A stretch of 64,000 nt of DNA from Peribacillus sp044761665 (GCF_044761665.1 NZ_JBIWCW010000008.1:1-64000), one strand, 5' to 3'. Positions 7,555-15,776 are shown, counted from the stretch's first letter. The notes: generated by a model not told the origin, from the letters alone. Numbers and translations: made by a program.

Positions 7555-7830
7555 GACATTAGACGATGACAGGGACAGTAAATTCCTCATATTCTTATTT
7601 GTAGCGAGCCGGGGATGGTGTAAGCCCGGAATAGGAGAAGGAATGGAACATCACCCTTGAGTTCTGAATTGAACCTGCGTATGCAGTAAGTAAACGATGC
7701 GTTTCATTCACGTTACGAATGCTCGAGAGGAAAGGGTTCAGCGTTTTATTGAATCTTTCTAACCAGGGTGGTACCGCGGGAAGCAAAGCTTTCTCGTCCC
7801 TTTTTCAGGGATGAGAAGGCTTTTTATTTT
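7555..7830 (+). ncRNA. T-box riboswitch (isoleucine) controlling ileS
   Basis: The conserved T-box AGGGTGGTACCGCGGG lies at 7765-7780 and would pair with the acceptor end of uncharged tRNA. The candidate specifier codon is ATC at 7650-7652 (context GGAACATCACC), which matches isoleucine and the downstream gene. The intrinsic terminator is the stem formed around 7787-7820 (TTTCTCGTCCC with GGGATGAGAAG), followed by a T-run. When tRNA-Ile is uncharged the antiterminator forms and ileS is transcribed. Confidence 0.93.
7787..7830 (+). terminator. T-box regulated terminator before ileS
   Basis: TTTCTCGTCCC and GGGATGAGAAG form the stem around a TTTTTCA loop, followed by TTTTTATTTT. The alternative fold using the T-box sequence at 7765-7780 prevents it. 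Confidence 0.88.
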
Positions 7831-7890
7831 GCCTGGATAACGGGTCATCGAATCGAATGAAGTCATGTAGATGGATGGAGGAATTTTATT

Positions 7891-10659
7891 ATGGAATATA
7901 AAGATACTTTATTAATGCCTAAAACAGAATTTCCAATGCGGGGAAACCTGCCGAAACGTGAGCCTGAAATTCAGGAAAAGTGGAAAGAGATGAACATCTA
8001 TAAAAAAGTGCAAGAACATACAGAAGGACGTCCTTTATTCATCTTGCATGATGGCCCTCCATATGCAAACGGTGATATCCATATGGGTCATGCGTTGAAT
8101 AAAGTTTTAAAAGATTTCATTGTCCGTTTTAAATCTATGAACGGATTCCATGCTCCATATGTACCGGGTTGGGATACACACGGATTGCCAATTGAAACAG
8201 CTTTGACTAAAAAAGGCGTAAACCGTAAAGAAATGAGCATTGCTGAATTCAGAAAGCTTTGCGAAGAATACGCGTATGTACAGGTCAATAATCAACGTGA
8301 GCAGTTCAAACGAATTGGTGTACGTGGCGATTGGGATAATCCTTATATCACGCTTAAACCTGAATATGAAGCACAACAAATCAAGGTTTTCGGAGAAATG
8401 GCGAAAAAAGGCTATATCTATAAAGGGAAAAAACCTGTTTATTGGTCTCCATCAAGTGAATCGGCTCTTGCTGAAGCAGAGATTGAATACCAAGATAAAC
8501 GTTCTGCATCAATCTATGTTGCTTTTGAAGTGACAGATGGTAAAGGTTTCATTGATGAAGGTGTAAAAATCATCATTTGGACGACAACTCCTTGGACGAT
8601 TCCGGCCAACCTTGGAATCTCGCTACATCCACAATTAAATTACGTGGTCGTTGCCGTTGAAAATGAAAAATATTTAGTGGCAGAAGCTCTATTGGATTCT
8701 GTTAAAGAAACGCTTGGATGGGAAAACCCGACTATCGTGAAAACGGTAAAAGGTAGTGAGCTGGATCGTGCTGTTGCAAAACATCCGTTATATGATCGAG
8801 AATCACTAGTGATGTTAGGGGAGCATGTAACGACTGAAGCGGGAACTGGTTGTGTTCATACGGCTCCAGGTCACGGGGAAGATGACTTTATCATCGGTCA
8901 GAAATATGGCTTGGATGTACTTTGCCCGGTAGATGAAAAAGGTGTCATGACTGAAGAAGCAGGGGAATTTGCTGGATTATTCTATGATAAAGCAAATAAA
9001 GCCATTTCCGAAAAATTAACTGAAGTGGGAGCATTATTGAATCTGACGTTCATCACACATTCTTTCCCACATGACTGGCGGACGAAGAAACCGACGATTT
9101 TCCGTGCAACTGCACAGTGGTTCGCTTCCATCAAGGACTTCCGCGAGGACTTGCTGAAAGCGATTGAAGAAACGAAATGGGTGCCGGCATGGGGTGAAAC
9201 ACGCCTATTCAATATGGTCCGTGACCGTGGAGATTGGTGTATCTCCCGTCAACGTGCATGGGGCGTTCCAATTCCTGTATTTTATGCAGAAAATGGCGAG
9301 CCGATCATTACGGATGAAACAATCAACCATATTTCAGAATTATTCCGTGAACACGGTTCAAATATTTGGTTTGAACAAGATGCAAAAGATCTTTTACCAG
9401 AAGGCTTTACACATGAAGGAAGCCCTAATGGTATTTTCACCAAAGAAACGGATATCATGGATGTATGGTTCGACTCAGGTTCTTCCCATCAAGCGGTTCT
9501 TGAGGAGAGAGATGAACTTCAACGTCCTGCTGATCTTTATCTGGAAGGTTCCGACCAATACCGCGGCTGGTTCAATTCATCGCTATCAACAGGTGTAGCT
9601 GTGACGGGTAAAGCACCATATAAAGGCGTCCTTAGCCACGGTTTCGCCTTAGACGGTGAAGGCCGTAAGATGAGTAAATCAATTGGTAACGTGGTACTTC
9701 CATCTAAAGTCATGAACCAGCTAGGTGCTGATATTTTACGTCTTTGGGTTGCTTCTGTCGATTACCAATCTGACGTACGTGTTTCAGATCCAATCTTAAA
9801 ACAAGTTTCTGAAGTATATCGTAAAATTCGTAATACGTTCCGCTTCCTACTGGGTAACTTGGATGGCTTTAATCCAGAAACGGATAAAGTGGCGGTAGAA
9901 GATTTACGTGAAGTCGATCAATATATGCTGGTTAGATTGAATAAGCTAATCACTCAATCAAAACAAGGCTATGAAAACTATGAATTTGCTACCATTTATA
10001 ATATGGTCAACAATTTCTGTACGCAGGATTTAAGCTCCTTCTATCTTGATTATGCGAAAGACATTCTGTATTGTGAAGCACCAAACGGCAAAGATCGTTT
10101 AGCTATCCAAACAGTTCTTTACGAGTCATTAATCAGTTTAACAAAATTAGTCTCACCGATTCTTTCTCATACAGCGGATGAAGTATGGACGTTCATTCCG
10201 GGTGTAACGGAAGAGAGTGTGCAGTTGACATTGATGCCTGAAGAAATTTCAGTGGATAATGCACAAGCGATCGAGGAAAAATGGACGGCATTCATGCATG
10301 TTCGTGATAATGTCCTGAAAGCATTAGAAGAAGCACGTAACCAAAAAGTAATCGGGAAATCTTTGAACGCGAAAGTGACCGTGTATGTAAATGAAGAGAC
10401 AAAGAACCTTCTTGATAGTATCGAGGAGAGCTTTGAACAGCTATTCATCGTTTCCGAATTTGAAATCGCGGGCGATGTGGCTAGTGCCCCGACGGAAGCA
10501 ATCAAACTTGAGGAAATGGCAATCCTGGTAACAAAAGCAGGTGGCGAAACGTGTGAACGTTGTTGGAATGTTTCAAAAGATGTAGGTCAAGTGGAAGAAC
10601 ATCCGGCACTTTGCCCACGCTGTGCAACTGTCGTGAAAGAGCATTATACGATTCAGTAA
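7891..10659 (+). CDS. ileS: Isoleucyl-tRNA synthetase
   Basis: 922 residues, class Ia synthetase that charges tRNA-Ile. The HIGH-type signature is in ANGDIHMGHALNK (near residue 60). The CP1 editing domain includes IIWTTTPWTIPANL and AGTGCVHTAPGHGEDD. KMSKS is in GRKMSKSIGNV (near residue 595). The C-terminal zinc site CERCWN...CPRC is complete, which marks the bacterial-type enzyme. The start ATG at 7891 follows ATGGAGGA. Expression is set by the T-box leader. Confidence 0.98.
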   Translation: MEYKDTLLMPKTEFPMRGNLPKREPEIQEKWKEMNIYKKVQEHTEGRPLFILHDGPPYANGDIHMGHALNKVLKDFIVRFKSMNGFHAPYVPGWDTHGLPIETALTKKGVNRKEMSIAEFRKLCEEYAYVQVNNQREQFKRIGVRGDWDNPYITLKPEYEAQQIKVFGEMAKKGYIYKGKKPVYWSPSSESALAEAEIEYQDKRSASIYVAFEVTDGKGFIDEGVKIIIWTTTPWTIPANLGISLHPQLNYVVVAVENEKYLVAEALLDSVKETLGWENPTIVKTVKGSELDRAVAKHPLYDRESLVMLGEHVTTEAGTGCVHTAPGHGEDDFIIGQKYGLDVLCPVDEKGVMTEEAGEFAGLFYDKANKAISEKLTEVGALLNLTFITHSFPHDWRTKKPTIFRATAQWFASIKDFREDLLKAIEETKWVPAWGETRLFNMVRDRGDWCISRQRAWGVPIPVFYAENGEPIITDETINHISELFREHGSNIWFEQDAKDLLPEGFTHEGSPNGIFTKETDIMDVWFDSGSSHQAVLEERDELQRPADLYLEGSDQYRGWFNSSLSTGVAVTGKAPYKGVLSHGFALDGEGRKMSKSIGNVVLPSKVMNQLGADILRLWVASVDYQSDVRVSDPILKQVSEVYRKIRNTFRFLLGNLDGFNPETDKVAVEDLREVDQYMLVRLNKLITQSKQGYENYEFATIYNMVNNFCTQDLSSFYLDYAKDILYCEAPNGKDRLAIQTVLYESLISLTKLVSPILSHTADEVWTFIPGVTEESVQLTLMPEEISVDNAQAIEEKWTAFMHVRDNVLKALEEARNQKVIGKSLNAKVTVYVNEETKNLLDSIEESFEQLFIVSEFEIAGDVASAPTEAIKLEEMAILVTKAGGETCERCWNVSKDVGQVEEHPALCPRCATVVKEHYTIQ

Positions 10660-10669
10660 ACTTAGGAGG

Positions 10670-10860
10670 GGGGCTGTCTAATAAGTCCCTAAAATAAGAC
10701 AGGTGGAGAAAAAAGAAACGTTTTTCTCCACCTGTTTTTCTATTTTTATCATGTTTCATTGAAAGTGGATGGCTCAAGCCAGCTATCTTCAGTACATTAT
10801 GCAGTTTTGAGTTAGTTTTTTTCTTGTAGCTCCGCCTCTAATTTTTTTTTTGCATAATTT
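10670..10860 (-). pseudogene. Insertion-sequence remnant: transposase C-terminus with terminal repeat
   Basis: Read on the minus strand, a frame gives KLHNVLKIAGLSHP, then FFFLHLSYFRDLLDSP, and runs into the terminal repeat GGGGCTGTCTAATAAGTCC at 10670. This layout resembles the C-terminal end of IS1182-type transposases in Bacillaceae, where the coding frame ends inside the terminal repeat. The rest of the element is missing. The family name is from memory and uncertain. The same terminal sequence bounds the MITE-like repeat at 11753-11876, which supports a mobile origin. Confidence 0.5.
10699..10740 (+). terminator. Hairpin likely terminating ileS transcription
   Basis: ACAGGTGGAGAAAAA at 10699-10713 and TTTTTCTCCACCTGT at 10721-10735 form a perfect 15-bp stem around a 7-base loop, followed by TTTTC. 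It lies inside the insertion-sequence remnant but is the first strong terminator after ileS. Confidence 0.6.
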
Positions 10861-10867
10861 TCATAAA

Positions 10868-10900
10868 AAAAGGGGTTGTCCAAAAATTCTATAAAATAAA
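10868..10900. repeat. Partial copy of the GGGGCTGTC-type terminal repeat
   Basis: An A-run followed by GGGGTTGTCCAAAAATTC at 10872-10889 resembles the terminal repeat found at 10670, 11753 and 25958. It has no recognisable partner end nearby. It is probably one end of a decayed element. Confidence 0.4.
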
Positions 10901-10943
10901 GTCGGAAATTCAGACTCAATTCAAATTAAAGATAGTATTACAA

Positions 10944-11198
10944 TTAAAGAAAAAACTTGCCAGCAGCCACTAATGCTCCTACTTGAGCAGATACTTTTAA
11001 GAAATCGACAAAAAAACTATTCCAACCTACGCCTTTTTTTACTGATTTTTCTATTGCATCTAACTGTTTTTGAATCAATTCTAACTTATATAATATGGTC
11101 TCTTTTTGAATTGTTAGAGATATAATTTCTTTATCTTTTTCATCTATTCTTTTTTCTAATTTAACTATATTTTTATTTAATTCTTCTAAATTACTCAT
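10944..11198 (-). CDS. Small coiled-coil protein with hydrophobic C-terminus, unknown function
   Basis: 84 residues. Residues 1-55 form a charged heptad coiled coil rich in Lys, Glu and Ile (LEELNKNIVKLEKRIDEKDK). The last 25 residues are hydrophobic (FLKVSAQVGALVAAGKFF), ending near the C-terminus, so it is likely tail-anchored. The layout recalls phage XhlA-like and holin-associated proteins, but no family is recognised. It overlaps the upstream membrane protein gene by 8 bases, so the two are translated together. Base composition is more AT-rich than the flanking genes. Confidence 0.7.
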   Translation of the reverse strand: MSNLEELNKNIVKLEKRIDEKDKEIISLTIQKETILYKLELIQKQLDAIEKSVKKGVGWNSFFVDFLKVSAQVGALVAAGKFFL

Positions 11199-11559
11199 GA
11201 TCTTTCACTTCTCTTAAACCCCACAAGGCTAAGAGAGATATCGCAAAATAAACTCCTACGCCTGTACTCAGAGGCTGCTTTGATAAAATAAATCCTGCTG
11301 CCATTGTTCCGTATAAAAATGTTGCAAACATCAAAGCTACCTTATGAATAAACGATTTTTCCCATAATAATCCTAATAAATGAAACAGTAAACTTAATAA
11401 AAAAACACTTACCCATTGATTTTGATTACCGACTTTTTGAAACGTATAGAACAGTTCTGGACGGTCTTGAAATAATCTTTCATTTAGGAAAAGAACTATT
11501 GACCACCAACCTGTAATTACGATTAAAAAAAAATCGATAAAACGTTTATTGTTGTGCAT
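11191..11559 (-). CDS. Small multi-pass membrane protein, unknown function
   Basis: 122 residues with four predicted transmembrane segments (about residues 8-25, 48-66, 71-92 and 97-115) and short loops. No family recognised. A ribosome site AGAGGAG precedes the ATG on the minus strand. It is the first gene of a two-gene minus-strand operon with the coiled-coil protein at 10944-11198, opposite to the surrounding housekeeping genes. The pair lies between transposon-like repeats at 10670, 10872 and 11753. A transferred phage or defence-like module is possible but unproven. Confidence 0.7.
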   Translation of the reverse strand: MHNNKRFIDFFLIVITGWWSIVLFLNERLFQDRPELFYTFQKVGNQNQWVSVFLLSLLFHLLGLLWEKSFIHKVALMFATFLYGTMAAGFILSKQPLSTGVGVYFAISLLALWGLREVKDHE

Positions 11560-11586
11560 AAAACTCCTCTTTTCAAATATTTGCTC

Positions 11587-11621
11587 ATTATAATTTATGT
11601 ATTAATGACGAAACTTGTCAC
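11587..11621 (-). promoter_or_regulatory. Candidate promoter of the minus-strand membrane/coiled-coil operon, with Spo0A-like box
   Basis: On the minus strand, TATAAT (plus-strand 11587-11592) lies 23 bp downstream of GTGACA (11616-11621). A perfect TGACGAA (11606-11612, plus strand) sits in the spacer. The spacing is too long for ordinary sigma A, so the upstream hexamer may not be used. The arrangement loosely resembles the spoIIG promoter. Confidence 0.35.
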
Positions 11622-11752
11622 ACTTTTTTAAATACTCAATGTTTAATTCTGATTAGAAGTATAAAAGGTAAAATTATAAACTATTGTTTTAGTTTATAAG
11701 AGCTAAAAGGAAAAAAAGGTCACATTTAATTAATGGCCTTGTATGTAAAGAA

Positions 11753-11876
11753 GGGGCTGTCTAATAAGTCCTTTTTCTAGTAAATAACTAAAGAGGCAGA
11801 AATGTTATAAAATCAATATTTCTGCCTCTCTCTATTTATTCAATTTCGACTTAATTCCTTCTTTTGGGACAGTCCC
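11753..11876. mobile_element. MITE-like repeat, copy 1
   Basis: A non-coding element about 124 bp long, starting GGGGCTGTCTAATAAGTCC and ending GGGACAGTCCC, bounded by A/T runs. It contains an inner palindrome GAGGCAGAAAT (11793-11803) / ATTTCTGCCTC (11818-11828). The element at 25958-26089 is the same family in the opposite orientation: both share AAATTGAATAAATA next to AGAGGCAGAAAT. The terminal sequence matches the insertion-sequence remnant at 10670, so this is probably a non-autonomous derivative. Confidence 0.75.
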
Positions 11877-11997
11877 TTTTTTTAAATCGACAGAAGTCGA
11901 AATCCGCATCCGGCATGGATAAGCACGAGGGGGATTTCACTGGAGCCACGGAAAAGTTGGCCTTTTACTTTTCGTATTAGTCATTATTTCTAGTTTA

Positions 11998-12006
11998 TGC
12001 TACAAT
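11998..12006 (+). promoter_or_regulatory. Extended -10 promoter upstream of lspA
   Basis: TGCTACAAT at 11998-12006 is an extended -10 element 38 bases before the lspA start. No good -35 hexamer is seen (TTAGTC 18 bp upstream at best). Confidence 0.5.
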
Positions 12007-12043
12007 TCAAAAGTGAAGATTTGATTAGTTTGGGGGAAAAAAT

Positions 12044-12514
12044 GTGTTTTATTACTTAATTGCCCTTTTGGTCATAGCTTTCGATCAGCTGACAAAATGG
12101 ATGATTGTGAAAAAAATGGAGTACGGAGAAAGCATTGAAATTATTGAAAACCTTCTATATATTACCTCGCATCGTAACCGTGGGGCAGCATGGGGAATTC
12201 TACAAGGTCAAATGTGGTTTTTCTACATCATCACCATCGCTGTCATTATTGGAGTCGTCTATTATATACAGAAAATGGCGAAAACAAGCCGTTTACTTGG
12301 AGTTTCCCTAGGGCTTATGCTCGGTGGGGCGATAGGAAACTTCATTGACCGTATTGTTCGCCAGGAAGTAGTCGACTTTGTCCATACCTATATTTTCAGC
12401 TATAGTTTCCCAGTATTTAATATTGCCGATGCCGCGCTTTCGATTGGTGTCGTGCTGCTCGTGATTCATATGTTTTTAGAAGAAAAAAACGCTAAGGAGA
12501 AAGATAATGGATAA
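12044..12514 (+). CDS. lspA: Lipoprotein signal peptidase (signal peptidase II)
   Basis: 156 residues, four-helix membrane aspartic protease that cleaves the signal peptide of diacylglyceryl prolipoproteins. The catalytic aspartates are in GNFIDRI and FNIADAAL, with conserved DQLTKW near the N-terminus and SHRNRGAAWG. The start is GTG at 12044, eight bases after GGGGGA. The ATG two bases earlier is out of frame. It overlaps the next gene by 8 bases. ylyA, which sits between ileS and lspA in B. subtilis, is not found here. Confidence 0.95.
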   Translation: MFYYLIALLVIAFDQLTKWMIVKKMEYGESIEIIENLLYITSHRNRGAAWGILQGQMWFFYIITIAVIIGVVYYIQKMAKTSRLLGVSLGLMLGGAIGNFIDRIVRQEVVDFVHTYIFSYSFPVFNIADAALSIGVVLLVIHMFLEEKNAKEKDNG

Positions 12515-13424
12515 AAAGATTTACAGCATCGATGAAACACTAAAAGGTACAAGGATTGACAAGGCTCTATCGACTTTAAACGAGGAATGGTCACGCACTC
12601 AAGTGGCGCAATGGATCAAGGATGATCATGTCTTGGTGAATGGGACCGCCATTAAATCGAATTATAAATGTAGTATAGGAGACGAGATCGAAGTCATGAT
12701 TCCAGAACTTGTGGAATTGGATGCAGTCGCCGAAGAAATGAATCTGGATATCTATTACGAAGATGAAGACGTCCTTGTTGTCAATAAGCCGAGTGGAATG
12801 GTAGTTCACCCAGCACCGGGGCATGTAACTGGTACGCTTGTTAATGGGTTGATGGCCCACTGTAAGGACCTTTCAGGAATCAATGGCGTTATGCGACCAG
12901 GAATCGTCCATCGTATCGATAAGGATACATCAGGGTTATTGATGGTTGCGAAAAATGACATGGCCCACGAAAAACTTGTCCAACAACTTGTTGATAAAAC
13001 GGTGACCCGTAAGTATCAAGCGGTGGTCCATGGTGTGATTCCACATGATTTCGGAACGGTAGATGCCCCGATAGGCCGGGATAAAAAAGATCGCCAAAGC
13101 ATGACGGTGACGGACTCCAATTCTAAAAACGCGGTTACCCATTTCCGCGTGGTGGAACGTTTCACTGCCTTTACATTAGTGGAGTGTCAGCTTGAAACAG
13201 GACGGACCCATCAAATTCGTGTTCATATGAAATATATTGGATTCCCCCTTGCAGGAGATCCTAAATATGGTCCTAAAAAGACGTTGAAATTAGATGGACA
13301 AGCGCTTCACGCAGGTCTTCTTGGTTTCATCCATCCACGGACGAATGAATATATGGAATTTGAAGCGCCAGCTCCTGAAGAATTCACGGAACTCATCGAA
13401 CAATTACGCAGAAGTAGTAATTGA
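12507..13424 (+). CDS. ylyB: Ribosomal large subunit pseudouridine synthase, RluD family (YlyB)
   Basis: 305 residues. An N-terminal S4 RNA-binding domain (about 12-70: GTRIDKALSTL, WIKDDHVLVNG) precedes a pseudouridine synthase domain. The catalytic motif is HRIDKDTSG with Asp138. GRTHQIRVHM is also conserved. The substrate is probably 23S rRNA uridines as for RluD, but the exact sites are not predictable. It overlaps lspA and ends inside the -35 hexamer of the pyr promoter. Confidence 0.93.
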   Translation: MDKKIYSIDETLKGTRIDKALSTLNEEWSRTQVAQWIKDDHVLVNGTAIKSNYKCSIGDEIEVMIPELVELDAVAEEMNLDIYYEDEDVLVVNKPSGMVVHPAPGHVTGTLVNGLMAHCKDLSGINGVMRPGIVHRIDKDTSGLLMVAKNDMAHEKLVQQLVDKTVTRKYQAVVHGVIPHDFGTVDAPIGRDKKDRQSMTVTDSNSKNAVTHFRVVERFTAFTLVECQLETGRTHQIRVHMKYIGFPLAGDPKYGPKKTLKLDGQALHAGLLGFIHPRTNEYMEFEAPAPEEFTELIEQLRRSSN

Positions 13425-13449
13425 CAAGACAAACTTTATGAGATAGTAT
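13421..13449 (+). promoter_or_regulatory. Sigma-A promoter of the pyr operon
   Basis: TTGACA at 13421-13426 and TAGTAT at 13444-13449 with a 17-bp spacer. The -35 hexamer overlaps the stop codon of the preceding gene. Confidence 0.85.
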
Positions 13450-13464
13450 GATACTAACTTAAAT

Positions 13465-13577
13465 GAGAACCTTTAACACAGTCCAGAGAGACTGAGAAGG
13501 AAACGGATAGGCAAAGGGTTTATTGTACCCTTTTGCGAAAAAATCCCCACACCTTCTTGGTGTGGGGATTTTTTGTT
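13465..13577 (+). promoter_or_regulatory. PyrR attenuator 1 (before pyrR)
   Basis: The PyrR-binding loop TCCAGAGAGACT is at 13482-13493, in a hairpin closed by CCTT/AAGG. The terminator is AATCCCCACACC / GGTGTGGGGATT at 13542-13570 with a T6 run. With UMP or UTP, PyrR binds the loop, blocks the antiterminator and stops transcription. Confidence 0.93.
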
Positions 13578-13618
13578 GAAGGAGAACTCACAGTTCAAAA
13601 GAAATTGAGGCGGTCCAC

Positions 13619-14161
13619 ATGAATGAGAAAGCAATAGTGCTCGATGAAAAGGCCATCAGCAGAGCCTTGACGAGAATTGCCCATGAGATTATCGAAAAAA
13701 ATAAAGGAATTGAGGATTGTGTATTAATCGGGATTAGGACCCGAGGAATCTTCCTGGCTGACCGACTTGCCAAGCGAATCAGTCAAATTGAAAGTAAAGA
13801 AATTCAATTAGGCGAATTAGATATAACGCTTTATCGTGATGATTTATCGACAAAGACGAACGACGGCGAACCAGTTGTAAAAGGATCGGACATTCCGGTT
13901 CCGATAACGGATAAGAAAATTATCTTAGTGGATGATGTACTATTCACAGGAAGAACGGTTAGGGCGGCAATGGACGCATTGGTGGACATGGGAAGACCTT
14001 CACAAATCCAACTTGCTGTCTTGGTGGATAGAGGCCATAGGGAACTTCCGATTCGTGCTGATTACGTCGGGAAAAACATTCCCACATCTCAATCCGAGAA
14101 GATTACGGTCACCTTGACGGAAGTGGACGATCTCGATCAGGTCACCATTTTAGCGAAATAA
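13619..14161 (+). CDS. pyrR: Bifunctional pyr operon regulator / uracil phosphoribosyltransferase
   Basis: 180 residues of the phosphoribosyltransferase fold. The PRPP loop is IILVDDVLFTGRT (about residues 100-112). It binds the pyr mRNA attenuators in this operon with UMP as co-regulator and has weak UPRTase activity. The start ATG at 13619 is 49 bases after the first attenuator. It is the first gene of the operon and is itself controlled by attenuator 1. Confidence 0.97.
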   Translation: MNEKAIVLDEKAISRALTRIAHEIIEKNKGIEDCVLIGIRTRGIFLADRLAKRISQIESKEIQLGELDITLYRDDLSTKTNDGEPVVKGSDIPVPITDKKIILVDDVLFTGRTVRAAMDALVDMGRPSQIQLAVLVDRGHRELPIRADYVGKNIPTSQSEKITVTLTEVDDLDQVTILAK

Positions 14162-14174
14162 AAAAGACAATAAA

Positions 14175-14310
14175 ATATTGCCCTTTTAAAACGGTCCAGA
14201 GAGGCCGGCAAAGGGAGTGAATCAGGACGGGAACCTAAGCCTATATTGGATAGAGCATGCCCTTTCTGAGAAACCCTCTTTGTTTATACTGCAAAGAGGT
14301 TTTTTTTGTA
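14175..14310 (+). promoter_or_regulatory. PyrR attenuator 2 (between pyrR and pyrP)
   Basis: The PyrR-binding loop TCCAGAGAGGCC is at 14195-14206, closed by CCCTTT/AAAGGG. The terminator CCTCTTTG (14275-14282) / CAAAGAGG (14292-14299) is followed by nine T. It lies inside the apparent N-terminal extension of the pyrP frame, which is therefore not coding. Confidence 0.93.
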
Positions 14311-14345
14311 TCTTAGTAGCAAATGTTCATAGGGGGAAAAGGGAA

Positions 14346-15635
14346 ATGGAAGACAAAAGAAAAGACATCATCCTCGATGTGGAAGATGTACCAAGGTTTG
14401 GTCAATGGATCACATTAAGCATCCAGCACCTGTTTGCGATGTTTGGATCCACGGTGTTAGTCCCATTCCTAGTCGGATTAAGCCCAGCAGTGGCATTGGT
14501 TTCCAGTGGCTTAGGAACGTTATCGTACTTATTCATTACGAGAGGTCGAATACCTGCTTATCTTGGTTCATCGTTCGCTTTCATAGCTCCAATTATTGCG
14601 GCCAAGTCGCTTGGTGGACCGGAAGCGGCTATGATCGGTTGTTTTGCAGCAGGACTCATATATGGGATAGTGGCATTGGTCATTCATAAGGTCGGTTTAC
14701 ACTGGCTGATGGTTTTATTGCCTCCGGTCGTTGTAGGCCCAGTCATCATAGTAATTGGGCTGAGTCTTGCCGGGACAGCCGTGGAGATGGCCATGTACGA
14801 TCCGCAGGACAATTACAGCGTAACCTATATCATCATAGCGCTCATCACTTTAGCCGCTACGATCGTCTGTAACATATTCTTTAAAGGATTCCTAAACTTA
14901 ATTCCTATATTGATGGGAATTATAGTCGGTTACCTTTGCTCGGCAGTAGCGGGAATTATCGATTATCGACCAATTGAATCAGCAAAGTGGTGGGAAATGC
15001 CGGAATTCATGATACCCGGCATAACTTATACCCCGACTTTTTCTTGGGAAGTCATTGCCATCATGATACCCGTCGCCATCGTTACTCTTTCTGAACATAT
15101 CGGACACCAGATGGTATTAAGTAAAGTGGTGGGCAGAAACTTTTTGGAAAAGCCGGGTTTGCACCGATCCATCCTGGGTGACGGAGCAGGCATCATGATC
15201 GGTTCCCTCATCGGGGGACCACCACTTACATCGTATGGGGAGAATATAGGAGTCTTGACGATGACGAAGGCATTTAGCGTTTATATCATCGGTGGCGCCG
15301 CTTTGACAGCTATGATCTTTGGCTTCAATGGGAAGATTTCAGCGGTCATCGGTTCCATACCAACGGCCGTCATGGGCGGGATTTCAATCCTTCTCTTCGG
15401 TATCATCGCTTCAAGCGGTTTAAGGATGTTGATTGAAAATAAAGTGGATTTTGATAAAAAACGTAATTTGATGATTGCTTCGGTCATCCTCGTAATAGGG
15501 ATTGGTGGAGCGTTCGTACAATTATCCGCAAATGTATCTTTATCCGGAATGGCGCTATCAGCAATAGTGGGGATTTTACTTAACTTGGTATTGCCGGACA
15601 GAGAAAAAGTGACCGAAGACATCTTTGAAAAATAA
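14346..15635 (+). CDS. pyrP: Uracil permease PyrP
   Basis: 429 residues, nucleobase:cation symporter-2 (UraA/NCS2) family with 12-14 membrane segments. Family signatures include FGQWITLSIQHLFAMFGSTV near the N-terminus and GPPLTSYGENIGVL. It imports uracil to feed the salvage pathway. The frame is open from 14217, but ATG at 14346 follows AGGGGGAAAAGGGA and starts after the attenuator terminator. Two successive attenuators make its expression sensitive to the UMP pool. Confidence 0.96.
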   Translation: MEDKRKDIILDVEDVPRFGQWITLSIQHLFAMFGSTVLVPFLVGLSPAVALVSSGLGTLSYLFITRGRIPAYLGSSFAFIAPIIAAKSLGGPEAAMIGCFAAGLIYGIVALVIHKVGLHWLMVLLPPVVVGPVIIVIGLSLAGTAVEMAMYDPQDNYSVTYIIIALITLAATIVCNIFFKGFLNLIPILMGIIVGYLCSAVAGIIDYRPIESAKWWEMPEFMIPGITYTPTFSWEVIAIMIPVAIVTLSEHIGHQMVLSKVVGRNFLEKPGLHRSILGDGAGIMIGSLIGGPPLTSYGENIGVLTMTKAFSVYIIGGAALTAMIFGFNGKISAVIGSIPTAVMGGISILLFGIIASSGLRMLIENKVDFDKKRNLMIASVILVIGIGGAFVQLSANVSLSGMALSAIVGILLNLVLPDREKVTEDIFEK

Positions 15636-15649
15636 ATAGTAAATCACCT

Positions 15650-15776
15650 TTTAAAAGAAGTCCAGAGAGACTTAGAAGGGTGTTGCAGTAAAGACGGAAG
15701 AGAAAGGTCGGGGAAATTCCCAGGCACTCCAAGTCTTTATGACCTTCACCCTGTCCTTAAATGACGGGGCTTTTTT
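15650..15776 (+). promoter_or_regulatory. PyrR attenuator 3 (between pyrP and pyrB)
   Basis: The PyrR-binding loop TCCAGAGAGACT is at 15661-15672, closed by CACCTT/AAGGGTG. The terminator CCCTGTC (15749-15755) / GACGGGG (15763-15769) is followed by six T. Confidence 0.92.

Noticed and set aside
10502..10669. Extension of the transposase-like frame into ileS on the minus strand
   Set aside because: Past the terminal repeat at 10670 the frame is only the antisense of ileS. The transposase remnant stops at the repeat.
14217..14345. N-terminal extension of pyrP
   Set aside because: It covers the attenuator 2 terminator and has no similarity to permeases.
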